Shown here: piece by piece, positions 36,901-45,317 of the stretch
How the letters are laid out: every line of letters begins with the position of its first letter
How positions within the stretch are numbered: position 1 is the stretch's first letter
Assembly: GCF_042661605.1 (NCBI RefSeq)
Contig: NZ_JBHSWJ010000002.1
Location: forward strand, 3,286,001 to 3,350,000
From: Branchiibius cervicis
GTDB lineage: Bacteria; Actinomycetota; Actinomycetes; Actinomycetales; Dermatophilaceae
DNA length: 64,000 bases
Direction: 5' to 3'
Notes under the pieces: generated by a model
What the model saw: the letters and a program-made list of their open reading frames with translations, nothing else
Told to the model about the DNA's origin: nothing
Database searches by the model: none
Program-made: the position numbers and the translations under genes

Positions 36901-38879
36901 CGGCTGAAGTCTTGGACACATCTGTGGGCCAACAGATGTGGTACGCGGGAGCCGCGTGGACTGTCGTCGAACTAGACGGCATGAACGTCGTGTTGCGCTC
37001 GGCCGAGAGGCTGGTGCGGGTGCATGCACCCGCACTCGTTGGCCTCGCGAGCCCGCTCAGCACATCTTCGCAGCCATCAGAGCGAGCCGAACTCGACGCC
37101 ATCCGGCTCGGATCACTGACGACCAAGCAACGCTCCGCGATCGAGCGTGAGGCCGAGGTCTACGAACGATTGATCGCGTCATCTTCGGAAAAGAGTGTTA
37201 ACGACCGCTATGAGGCTGCGGCCGACGAGCTCGGGATTGCGGTTCGGACTGCATATCGTCGAGGACAGCGCTATCTCGACTGTGGCGTGGTCGGTTTGCT
37301 CGACAGTCGCCTACTCAAGAAACGAACCTCTGCGGTGAGCCCCGAGTGGGATTTGGCATGCAGAGAATCACTGGCGAGTTTTCGAGACAAATCGAACCCC
37401 ACGCGCGGAACTGTGATCGCTAAGGCAAACGCGCTTTTCCTCAACCTCCATCCTGACGGTGTTGTCCCCTCTCGCGCTGTTGCATACAAGCGCCTCCGAG
37501 AACTCGATAAGGGGCGATACACGTTCGGGGCTGCGAAGCAGAGGCGTTCAGTCGCCGAACGTCCTCAGGGCGCTATGGGCCGTCTACGCGCTGACCGGCC
37601 GGGACAGTATGTCGTCCTCGACACCACACGGTTGGACGTCTTCGCGATGGAGCCCGTCACTAATCGGTGGGTTAACACAGAGCTGACCGTGGCGATGGAT
37701 CTCTACTCGCGGTGCATCTTGGGTCTTGCACTGCGGCCAATCTCCACGAAGTCCCACGACGTAGCTGCGGTGCTGTACCAAGTTGTCACCCCTCAGACCT
37801 GGGGTCCAGTCAGCGAAATCGGCGAAGGCTGCGGACCGTACGCGGGCGTACCTGAGTCGATCCTCACCCAGGACACGGGCGCGCTTCCGGACACGATCGT
37901 GGTCGACCACGGCAAGGTTTATCTGTCTCACCACACACGCTCGGTCTGTCAGCGGCTGGGCATCAACATTCAGCCAGCGATCCCACACAAACCCACCGAT
38001 AAGCCGACAATAGAGCGGTTCTTCCGTACCCTTCGGCAGCAACTCCTTGAACACCTACCGGCGTACAAGGGGCCGGACATCTACTCACGCGGCAAGAACG
38101 TTGAGCGCGAGACGTTCTACTTCGTCAGCGACCTGGAAGCCATCATCCGCGAGTGGGTTGGGATTTACCATCACTCTCCGCATCAGGGCCTGTGTGACCC
38201 CATCCTGCCCAACGTCGAGCTTTCGCCCACGGAGATGTTTGCGCGAGGAATATCAGCAGCGGGATTGCTACGGCTACCGTCCTCGGACGACCTGCGGATG
38301 GAGTTCCTGGACGTCGCCTGGCGTACGATTCAGCATTACGGCGTTGAGGTCGATGGGCGACGTTATGACGGTTCAGGCCTCAACTTGTATCGAATGACGA
38401 AGTCTGCCCATGGCGGTGTCCACGCGGGAAAATGGCCGATCATGGTGGATCGCGATGACGTCAGGGCCGTCTATTTCCAAGACCCTGCAACGCTCACATG
38501 GCACTCTCTCGCGTGGGAACACGCATCGGGACTGGAGAGCCCACTAAGTGCTGAGGCTGCCGACTACACCCGCGAGTTGTCTCGCCACACGGACCGCCAT
38601 GTAGACGCGCCGGCGGCTCTGGGCGATTTGTTGCATCGGTACAGCAAGAAGGCGGTGACGAGTCGTCGCGAGAAGAACGTCGCCCAGCGGCTTGCTGCGT
38701 CAACCAGTGATCATCGAGGGCAGCTCGATTCATCCGAGAGCGATATCCCGGATGTGATTGATCTAGCCGCTCACCTTCGGAATCGTGGGTCGCGAAACGT
38801 CGTCGACGACCTTGATGTGTTCGACCAGTACTACGCCAACCATCCCGATGGTGAGGCGTTTCAGGTGTTCGACGAATGA
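36897..38879 (+). CDS. tnsB: TnsB-like DDE transposase
   Basis: 660 residues. N-terminal HTH regions for end binding are followed by an integrase core with Asp242 (VVLDTTRLDVF), Asp337 (TIVVDHGKVY) and Glu373 (PTIERFFRTLR), a DD35E triad, then a Mu-type C-terminal beta-barrel. It cleaves the 3' ends and joins them to target DNA. Start overlaps tnsA; stop overlaps an ATG at 38876 that probably begins tnsC. Base composition is visibly less G+C-rich than that of the host genes. Confidence 0.93.
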   Translation: MTAEVLDTSVGQQMWYAGAAWTVVELDGMNVVLRSAERLVRVHAPALVGLASPLSTSSQPSERAELDAIRLGSLTTKQRSAIEREAEVYERLIASSSEKSVNDRYEAAADELGIAVRTAYRRGQRYLDCGVVGLLDSRLLKKRTSAVSPEWDLACRESLASFRDKSNPTRGTVIAKANALFLNLHPDGVVPSRAVAYKRLRELDKGRYTFGAAKQRRSVAERPQGAMGRLRADRPGQYVVLDTTRLDVFAMEPVTNRWVNTELTVAMDLYSRCILGLALRPISTKSHDVAAVLYQVVTPQTWGPVSEIGEGCGPYAGVPESILTQDTGALPDTIVVDHGKVYLSHHTRSVCQRLGINIQPAIPHKPTDKPTIERFFRTLRQQLLEHLPAYKGPDIYSRGKNVERETFYFVSDLEAIIREWVGIYHHSPHQGLCDPILPNVELSPTEMFARGISAAGLLRLPSSDDLRMEFLDVAWRTIQHYGVEVDGRRYDGSGLNLYRMTKSAHGGVHAGKWPIMVDRDDVRAVYFQDPATLTWHSLAWEHASGLESPLSAEAADYTRELSRHTDRHVDAPAALGDLLHRYSKKAVTSRREKNVAQRLAASTSDHRGQLDSSESDIPDVIDLAAHLRNRGSRNVVDDLDVFDQYYANHPDGEAFQVFDE

Positions 38880-38992
38880 ACACCTGGGCGAAGTGGCTGC
38901 ATGACAACGAGCCGAAGCGGTTCAACATGGCGACGAAGCATGGTTGGGACGCGTTCGCGCAGTCGGCAGCGCGCCCTCGCTCGACCGACTGA
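38876..38992 (+). other. 38-codon open frame between tnsB and tnsC, probably the true tnsC N-terminus
   Basis: ATG overlaps the tnsB stop (ATGA) and the frame encodes MNTWAKWLHDNEPKRFNMA onward to a stop three bases before the first ATG of the tnsC body. Adding one C to CCC 38974-38976 fuses it in frame to RLTMSELQGLSEDE, giving a 354-residue TnsC whose start would be coupled to tnsB. A free small peptide is the alternative. Confidence 0.5.
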
Positions 38993-38994
38993 CC

Positions 38995-39939
38995 ATGAGC
39001 GAGCTTCAAGGGCTTTCGGAGGATGAACGTGAGGACTATGACGAAGCGCGGATGGTGTGGAACGCGAACCCACCCGCGGTGAAGACAGCCCAATTGAGCA
39101 ATGCGTTCGAGGTCATCGAGCAGGTCATGGCGTCCAATCGCCGTGATGGCGACCGTCTGCGCGGCTCGGTGGTGATCGATGCCGCACCAGCGCTGGGGAA
39201 GACCACGATCGCGACGCGTTACGCGCGTGAATTTCACCGGCGCACTCTTCGACGCCATGGCCCTTCCACGCAGGCGGATCACCAGCGGCTTCCTGTGGCG
39301 TTCGTGCCGTTGGATGCGGGCATCACCCTGAAAGGGTTGAACCAGAAGATCCTGTCGTTCTACGGCCATCCGGGCGCGACGCGTGCGAGCACGTCACGGC
39401 TGGGCGCTCTGGCGGTGGACTGCGTGCGATCCTGCGAAACTCAGCTGATCATCATCGATGACATTCACTTCATCGATTTCAAGCACCGCAACGGTCGCGA
39501 CGTCAGCAACCACCTCAAAGGCCTCGCGAACGAGATGCCGGTCACGTTCATCTACGTGGGTGTGCGACTGACAGAGAAACGCTTCTTCGACGAAGGACTG
39601 ATCGGAGAGGACGCGTCCTACGCTCAGACGTCTCGGCGGTCGACCAGAGTGCCGATTGCCCCGTTCTCGATCAGCTCCGACGCGGGATTTCGAGCGTGGG
39701 TCCAGCTTTTGTCCACCTTGGAAAGTCATCTGATCCTTCTCAACGCCGCACCCGGCATGTTGGTCAGTCACGCGAAAGAACTCCATCGCCGCACCCAGGG
39801 CCACATCGGGTCACTGACCAACCTGCTGGATCGTGCCAGCTATGTCGCGATCCGCAGCGGGGTCGAACAAATCACTGCCGAGGTGCTCGCCGCTGCCACC
39901 GGTGACAACGCAGCAGAGACCAGTGCCCGCGCCGGCTAA
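38995..39939 (+). CDS. tnsC: TnsC/TniB-like AAA+ ATPase
   Basis: 314 residues from this ATG. Walker A is APALGKTT (Lys69) and Walker B LIIIDDIHF (about residue 155). The C-terminus is a small helical lid (LTNLLDRASYVAIRSG). TnsC links the target selector TniQ to TnsA/TnsB and gives target immunity. The real protein may begin at 38876 if a one-base error is corrected. The end overlaps the likely tniQ start by 17 bases. Confidence 0.9.
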   Translation: MSELQGLSEDEREDYDEARMVWNANPPAVKTAQLSNAFEVIEQVMASNRRDGDRLRGSVVIDAAPALGKTTIATRYAREFHRRTLRRHGPSTQADHQRLPVAFVPLDAGITLKGLNQKILSFYGHPGATRASTSRLGALAVDCVRSCETQLIIIDDIHFIDFKHRNGRDVSNHLKGLANEMPVTFIYVGVRLTEKRFFDEGLIGEDASYAQTSRRSTRVPIAPFSISSDAGFRAWVQLLSTLESHLILLNAAPGMLVSHAKELHRRTQGHIGSLTNLLDRASYVAIRSGVEQITAEVLAAATGDNAAETSARAG

Positions 39940-41698
39940 CGCGCAGCGTTCACCGCAACACGGGGGCGCATCCTCAAGCGGTGAGCTTCGCCCCGTCGTT
40001 GCCGGGTTCGATCCACAACGTCTACCAATCGCGGTGCTGCCCCTCGACGATGAGCCTGCTGCCAGTTGGGCGGTCAGATTCGCTCACCGGTACCAGATGG
40101 GGGTGCGTTCCCTGTTCGCATCCATGGGCATCACCGTGAGCGCATGGACACTTCAGAACTTCCAGTCGGGACTGGCCGGTCACCACGAGGCACTCTGCGA
40201 CGCGCTGGGTCTACCGCAGCAGCGACTCTTTGAACCAAGTGCGCTGAGCCTGGCTTCGAAGGCGGCCCTCGACCAATACTTCACGGAGTACCGACCGTTG
40301 CACGCGCGGAACAAGCCCGGGTCACGGTTCTGTCCACAATGCCTCGCCGATCGAGGCGGTGGGTGGAAGCACCTTTGGCAGCAACCCTTGTCGATGGTTT
40401 GTCTGGAGCACGAGGCGTATCTGCGCACCGAATGCCCTGGATGCACTGGGAGACCGTGGTCGTCGCGTGCGTGGCTCGACAGTTCTGCGCCAGGCTGGGA
40501 GTGTGCACGCCTGCTGAAGGGTGTTCAGAAGGGACCACGGCGAAGGATCCCACGGTGTGGTTTCGACCTCTGTAACAGCGTCACCGATGAAGGGGTCGCC
40601 TCGAAGTCCGCCGTGAACACCCAGCAGTTGATCAATCGACTGATTGATGCCGACGCCCAGACTGACATTCGATGGCCGCTCTTTGACCAGGAGTTCCCAT
40701 TCCCCGACGTCCTGGCACTCCTGTTCGAAGTGTTGAGTGCGTCTGACCCGCGTGACGGCGGCAGCCCCTACTCGCTGGGTGCCGATCCGCAGTGGCAGGT
40801 GAGCAGGATGTACGACGGCGTGGCGATCCTGAGCGAAACCGACCCGTTCGCAGCGAACGAACACTTGCTTCGGGCTCTCGGGCGGCATAGTCGCCAGGCT
40901 CCGTTGTACGCGAGCCGTGCGGCAGCCCACACAACACACAACCCGATCTTGACCCACATCGTGTTGAGCGCAAACGTCGCCACGTTGTCCCCAAGCAAGC
41001 AGTTGACGTACCGGACGGCCAGTCGACGACCGGGTTACCCCACAGATGCGACGCGACGCCCGAACCAGGGCCTGACCCCGAGAGAGCGGGAGTTGTCGCT
41101 GGCGTGGATACCGCAGATGCTTTGGCCTGGCACAATCTCCGAGCATCTGCGCAAGGACGACCTTGATCGAGCCACAGACGCCCTGTTGTTGGGACGACTT
41201 GGGTCTAACCGCTCCTGGCAGTATCTCGCGATCGAGAACCAACTACCGGCCTCATTTCGAACCAGACCCCCGGCACGTTTGCGATGGCTACAAAAGCGGG
41301 ACCTGTGGGACACGCTGCATCAAGAACTAGAGGAAGTGGCGGTGCGGCTCGCTGCCGATCCTCCGCCCATCGACTATCACAAGCGTCGGCTACGAACCTT
41401 CGACGGTGAATGGGTTCAATCCTGCACCAGCCGCATCGTGGCGCAAGCAGGAAGCCCAGTTCCAGGGATCGATTCGCGCGAATGGGCGCGGCTGTTCTGG
41501 GCGACATACACCGGCGGCGACGTTCGCTTGGCACCTGCACCCCTTGGCATCCCCTCGGTGCCGAACGAGCACGCGGACCGTCATGTATCGCTCGTGGATC
41601 GACCAGAAGTCACCGCGTTGCTCCAAGAGATCCGGCGTTGCATCGAGGACGCTGCCGGTGAAGAAGATGGCGGCCCGCTGACGTGGGCCCCGCCTTGA
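39923..41698 (+). CDS. tniQ: TniQ/TnsD-like target-selection protein
   Basis: 591 residues from GTG 39923. An N-terminal TniQ domain (LPLDDEPAASWAVRFAHRYQMG) is followed by zinc ligands: FCPQCL (Cys137, Cys140), then CLEHEAYLRTECPGC, as in TniQ and TnsD. A long C-terminal part of about 350 residues makes it TnsD-sized rather than the short TniQ used by CRISPR-associated elements, which points to protein-guided site recognition. ATG 39833 is an alternative start but would overlap tnsC by over 100 bases. Confidence 0.85.
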   Translation: MPAPANAQRSPQHGGASSSGELRPVVAGFDPQRLPIAVLPLDDEPAASWAVRFAHRYQMGVRSLFASMGITVSAWTLQNFQSGLAGHHEALCDALGLPQQRLFEPSALSLASKAALDQYFTEYRPLHARNKPGSRFCPQCLADRGGGWKHLWQQPLSMVCLEHEAYLRTECPGCTGRPWSSRAWLDSSAPGWECARLLKGVQKGPRRRIPRCGFDLCNSVTDEGVASKSAVNTQQLINRLIDADAQTDIRWPLFDQEFPFPDVLALLFEVLSASDPRDGGSPYSLGADPQWQVSRMYDGVAILSETDPFAANEHLLRALGRHSRQAPLYASRAAAHTTHNPILTHIVLSANVATLSPSKQLTYRTASRRPGYPTDATRRPNQGLTPRERELSLAWIPQMLWPGTISEHLRKDDLDRATDALLLGRLGSNRSWQYLAIENQLPASFRTRPPARLRWLQKRDLWDTLHQELEEVAVRLAADPPPIDYHKRRLRTFDGEWVQSCTSRIVAQAGSPVPGIDSREWARLFWATYTGGDVRLAPAPLGIPSVPNEHADRHVSLVDRPEVTALLQEIRRCIEDAAGEEDGGPLTWAPP

Positions 41699-41779
41699 AG
41701 CAACCCCGCCTGCGCTCTTCCACAGGGTCGGGCGATCCAGGAACACAGCCTGCGCGCAGAACGGTCTGACCTCGCGCTC

Positions 41780-42196
41780 GTGCGTCGGCAGGCCATCGAT
41801 GCCGTCCTTGCATCCTGCGAAGAAGACCTGGACGAAAACGAGGTGGCTAACTGGCTTCATGAGTACCACCGTGACGTGCTGGGTGTTGAGCCCAACCGAC
41901 CGGAATGGCTGCACTTCCTACGCAGCGCCCGCCGGCAGGTCCTACGTGATGACATCACCGCAGCCGACTGTCCCGCCTTCATTCGCTCGCTCATCACTCA
42001 CACGTGTGAAGCGGGGAACCAGCGCGTCCACTGGTACTTCGAGCCCACCTCCACCTCAGCGCCAACCCCGGCGATGCATCGCCGGGGTTGGCGTGGGCGG
42101 TTTCCGAATGCCGAAGCGACGGCTTTGCCGTTGATCGCAGCAGCCGTGCTCAGTAACTCAGTGGACAGAACCGGCTCGGGCCGCGCCCAGACCTGA
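41780..42196 (+). CDS. Hypothetical protein following tniQ
   Basis: 138 residues from GTG. The frame is the same as tniQ and stays open from just after its stop codon, so the N-terminus could begin earlier or be made by readthrough. The first about 90 residues (helical, acidic: DAVLASCEEDLDENEVANWLHEYHRDVLG) look like a real protein. The last 40 residues run through a perfect palindrome and are low in sequence quality. No known domain is recognised. Its place at the end of the tns operon suggests an accessory transposition role, which is unproven. Confidence 0.45.
   Translation: MRRQAIDAVLASCEEDLDENEVANWLHEYHRDVLGVEPNRPEWLHFLRSARRQVLRDDITAADCPAFIRSLITHTCEAGNQRVHWYFEPTSTSAPTPAMHRRGWRGRFPNAEATALPLIAAAVLSNSVDRTGSGRAQT
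42060..42093. terminator. 34-base perfect palindrome at the end of the tns operon
   Basis: Two 17-base arms meet without a spacer, very G+C-rich in the stem. It lies between the tns genes and convergent arsR, so a transcription terminator is likely. It is inside the last codons of the hypothetical frame, which weakens that C-terminus. Confidence 0.6.
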
Positions 42197-42197
42197 C

Positions 42198-42551
42198 TCA
42201 TGCACCGATGTGCTCGCCCGCCAACGAGGTGACGGCCCGGCTGAGACGAGCGCCCAATTCGGTAGGCCAGTAGTGAACCCAGGTGCCACGCCGTTCGCAA
42301 TCCACCAGGCCAGCCTCGCGCAGCTTCTTCAGGTGGTGGGAAACCGTTGGCTGTGAGACGCCGACGTCTTGGATGTCGCACACGCATAGTGAGTCGTCCA
42401 CTGCTGCGATCCGGGTGAACAGGCGTAGGCGCACCGGATCGGCCACTGCTTTGAGCAGCGCCGCAGTGTCCTCGGCGTCGGCAGCACACATCCCCGCGAC
42501 GTCGCTAGGGACGCAGCAGCCTGGTTCAACAGCGGGCGCGGAGTTCGTCAT
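42198..42551 (-). CDS. arsR: ArsR arsenite-responsive repressor
   Basis: 117 residues, ArsR/SmtB winged helix. SLCVCDIQ with Cys56 and Cys58 matches the ELCVCDL As(III) site in the DNA-recognition region; further cysteines are GCC at 12-13 and Cys22. The recognition helix is VSQPTVSHHLKKLREAGLV. As(III) binding would release the promoter of the divergent ars operon. ATG starts next to the operator region. Confidence 0.93.
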   Translation of the reverse strand: MTNSAPAVEPGCCVPSDVAGMCAADAEDTAALLKAVADPVRLRLFTRIAAVDDSLCVCDIQDVGVSQPTVSHHLKKLREAGLVDCERRGTWVHYWPTELGARLSRAVTSLAGEHIGA

Positions 42552-42560
42552 GACCCCATA

Positions 42561-42613
42561 TTGACAAATGTCGAAGCAATGCGCCAGGCTCCACTGTATC
42601 GACAGTTATCGAT
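42561..42613. promoter_or_regulatory. Two ArsR-type dyads in the arsR-arsM intergenic region
   Basis: TTGACAAATGTCGA (42561-42574) and ATCGACAGTTATCGAT (42598-42613) are imperfect dyads with the TCGA/TGTCGA core common in ArsR operators. One lies near each divergent start, so both arsR and the arsM operon are probably controlled. Confidence 0.6.
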
Positions 42614-42630
42614 TCAGTGGAGGTTGTGAC

Positions 42631-43383
42631 ATGGCCGACCAGGCCGACATTCGCGAACAGGTACGGCAGCGGTACGCCGAGTCGGCCCGCTCGGTATCCG
42701 CCGGTGGGTGCTGCGGGTCCAGCGTGTACGACGGCAACGTCACCGGTGACGGCACTGTCGTGTTCGGCTCCGACCTGTACGACGCAGACCTCGCGGGCGA
42801 AGGCGGCGCGGCGGTCGACGCTTCGCTGGGCTGTGGGGTACCCACAGCTGTCGCCGACTTGCACGCGGGTGACCCTGTGCTGGATCTCGGGTCCGGTGCC
42901 GGTGGTGATGTGCTGATCTCCGCCCGCCGGGTGGGTGTTACTGGTCGAGTGATCGGCCTGGACATGACCGACGAGATGCTTGAGCTTGCGCGTCGCAACG
43001 CGACCGAGGCCGGTGTCCAGAACGTGGAGTTCATCAAGGGCTACCTCGAAGACATCCCATTGCCGGACGCCACCGTCGATGTGGTGATTTCCAACTGTGT
43101 GATCAACCTGGCCGCCGACAAGAACGTTGTACTCGCCGAAGCCGCTCGAGTCACCAAGTCGGGCGGTCGTTTCGCGGTGTCCGACGTAATCGCAGCCGAC
43201 AATATGGACGAGGTCACCCGGGCTGACATGACCGCCTTCACTGGCTGCATCGCGGGCGCATTGACCGAAACCGACTACCGCCAAGCTCTAGAGAGCACCG
43301 GGTGGACTGAGGTCGAGATCCGCTACACCCACGCTGTGCACGAGTTCGCCCAAGCCGCGATCGTTCGGGCTGTGCGGGCATGA
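42631..43383 (+). CDS. arsM: Arsenite S-adenosylmethionine methyltransferase
   Basis: 250 residues. SAM motif VLDLGSGAGGDVL and cysteines in GGCCGSS, LGCG, ISNCVINL and FTGCIAGA fit the ArsM As(III) site. It methylates arsenite to volatile or less toxic species. GGAGG lies nine bases before ATG. The stop overlaps the pump gene start (ATGA). Confidence 0.92.
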   Translation: MADQADIREQVRQRYAESARSVSAGGCCGSSVYDGNVTGDGTVVFGSDLYDADLAGEGGAAVDASLGCGVPTAVADLHAGDPVLDLGSGAGGDVLISARRVGVTGRVIGLDMTDEMLELARRNATEAGVQNVEFIKGYLEDIPLPDATVDVVISNCVINLAADKNVVLAEAARVTKSGGRFAVSDVIAADNMDEVTRADMTAFTGCIAGALTETDYRQALESTGWTEVEIRYTHAVHEFAQAAIVRAVRA

Positions 43384-44489
43384 CGCAGGTGCAACAGATC
43401 GACTCGTCCACCGAGCGGGCCACGGTCACCACGAAACTGTCGACGCTGGATCGGTTCCTACCGGTGTGGATCATCGCCGCGATGATCGCCGGCCTGTTGC
43501 TCGGCCGCATCGTGTCGGGCATCGGGTCGGCGATCAGTGCAGTCGAGGTCGAAGGCGTCTCCCTCCCGATCGCTCTGGGGTTGCTGGTGATGATGTACCC
43601 CGTGCTGGCGAAGGTTCGCTACGACCGGCTCGACACGGTCGCCGGCGATCGTCGCCTGTTGGGGTCGAGTCTGCTGCTGAACTGGGTGGTCGGCCCCGCG
43701 CTGATGTTCACTCTGGCGTGGATCTTCCTTCCTGACCTGCCCGAATACCGCACCGGGTTGATCATCGTGGGCCTGGCTCGGTGCATCGCGATGGTCATCA
43801 TCTGGAACGACCTAGCCTGCGGCGATCGCGAAGCCGCGGCTGTGCTGGTTGCGATCAACTCGGTCTTCCAAGTGATTGCGTTCGCCGCACTCGGATGGTT
43901 CTACCTGTCGGTGCTGCCTGGATGGCTCGGCCTCGACCAAGCCAACCTGGACATCTCTGCGTGGCACATCGCTGGTTCGGTGCTGGTTTTCCTCGGTGTG
44001 CCGTTGCTGGCGGGATACCTCAGTCGCCGCATCGGTGAAAAGCGATGGGGCCGCGCAGCGTACGAGCGATCATTCCTACCGAAGATCGGCCCGTGGGCGC
44101 TGTACGGGCTGCTGTTCACAATCGTGATCCTGTTCGCTCTGCAAGGCGACAACATCACCTCCAAGCCGCTCGACGTGGCCCGGATCGCGCTGCCGCTGCT
44201 GGCGTACTTCGTATTGATGTGGGGCGGCGGTTACCTGCTGGGCCGGGGCCTGGGAATGAGCTACGAACGCACCACCACTCTCGCCTTCACCGCCGCCGGG
44301 AACAACTTCGAACTAGCCATCGCCGTCGCGATCGCAACCTTTGGTGTCACGTCCGGCCAGGCTCTCGCTGGAGTCGTCGGACCACTCATCGAGGTGCCGG
44401 TGCTCGTCGCTCTCGTCTATGTGGCCCTTGCTCTGCGCTCCCGGTTCACCCCCACCCCTGCTATCGCCCCGGAGGCCTCTCATGGCTGA
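43380..44489 (+). CDS. acr3: ACR3-type arsenite efflux pump
   Basis: 369 residues, ten predicted membrane helices. MMYPVLAKVRYDRL and the segment GLARCIAMVIIWNDLACGD with its conserved cysteine are typical of ACR3. It exports As(III), possibly energised by ArsA. Overlaps arsM before and the ArsC/ArsD fusion after. Confidence 0.93.
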   Translation: MTQVQQIDSSTERATVTTKLSTLDRFLPVWIIAAMIAGLLLGRIVSGIGSAISAVEVEGVSLPIALGLLVMMYPVLAKVRYDRLDTVAGDRRLLGSSLLLNWVVGPALMFTLAWIFLPDLPEYRTGLIIVGLARCIAMVIIWNDLACGDREAAAVLVAINSVFQVIAFAALGWFYLSVLPGWLGLDQANLDISAWHIAGSVLVFLGVPLLAGYLSRRIGEKRWGRAAYERSFLPKIGPWALYGLLFTIVILFALQGDNITSKPLDVARIALPLLAYFVLMWGGGYLLGRGLGMSYERTTTLAFTAAGNNFELAIAVAIATFGVTSGQALAGVVGPLIEVPVLVALVYVALALRSRFTPTPAIAPEASHG

Positions 44490-45303
44490 CCGCCATTCCG
44501 TGCTGTTCGTCTGCGTGAAGAACGGTGGCAAGTCGCAAATGGCTGCCGCCCTGATGCGCCACCGCGCTGGGGAGTCCATCGAAGTGCACTCCGCCGGCAC
44601 CCACCCAGGCGACGCGGTCAATGGGTTGTCCGCTCAGGTCATTGAAGAAAGCGGCGGGTCTATGGCCGATCAGCATCCAAAGCTGATCGACGAAGGCTTG
44701 CTGCGCCGTGTGGATCGCGTCGTGGTGTTGGGCAGCGAAGCCACTGTCGACCCGATTGAGGGCATGGCCGGGTCGATCGAGGTCTGGAGCACCGATGAAC
44801 CATCGGCGCGAGGCATCGACGGGATCGAGCGGATGCGTTTGATCCGTGACGACATCGCCGACCGCATTGACGCGCTTATCGCCGAACTCACTGGGCCCGC
44901 CGTACCGGTCGTGCGGGTGTACGAACCCGCTCTGTGCTGCAACACGGGGGTCTGTGGGCCCGAACTGGACGACGACCTCGTCCGATTCACCGCCGACCTG
45001 GACCACCTGCAAAACCAGGGTGCCGATCTCCAACGGCACAACCTGGCCAATGACCCGACCGCGTTCACCGCGGACCCGGCAGTCGCAGACTTCCTGCGCG
45101 TCGCAGGATCAGCCGGTCTGCCGCTGACCACGGTCGACGGCGTCACTGTTGTGACGGGCCGCTATCCCAGCCGGGCGGAATTGACCAGGTTTGCTGCCAT
45201 CACCTCGTCCAGCAAACTGCCTACTGGCGTGACCGATCTCGGCCTGACCGCGTCCACACCACGTGGTGGGTGCGGCCCAGACGCCGAAGCCGGTTGCTGC
45301 TGA
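44482..45303 (+). CDS. ArsC-like/ArsD fusion (phosphatase-fold domain plus arsenite metallochaperone)
   Basis: 273 residues in two domains. Residues 1-138 have the low-molecular-weight phosphatase fold, but the loop is C11-VKNGG-K17-S, with Lys where CX5R enzymes have Arg. Residues 142-273 are ArsD: CCNTGVC (Cys152, 153, 158, the same spacing as ArsD Cys12, 13, 18), then HNLANDPTAF and GRYPSRAEL, and a CC at the extreme C-terminus. ArsD hands As(III) to ArsA, encoded next. The first domain may reduce arsenate or only bind it. The fusion would couple reduction to delivery. Confidence 0.88.
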   Translation: MADRHSVLFVCVKNGGKSQMAAALMRHRAGESIEVHSAGTHPGDAVNGLSAQVIEESGGSMADQHPKLIDEGLLRRVDRVVVLGSEATVDPIEGMAGSIEVWSTDEPSARGIDGIERMRLIRDDIADRIDALIAELTGPAVPVVRVYEPALCCNTGVCGPELDDDLVRFTADLDHLQNQGADLQRHNLANDPTAFTADPAVADFLRVAGSAGLPLTTVDGVTVVTGRYPSRAELTRFAAITSSSKLPTGVTDLGLTASTPRGGCGPDAEAGCC

Positions 45304-45317
45304 AAGGAACCCGCCTG

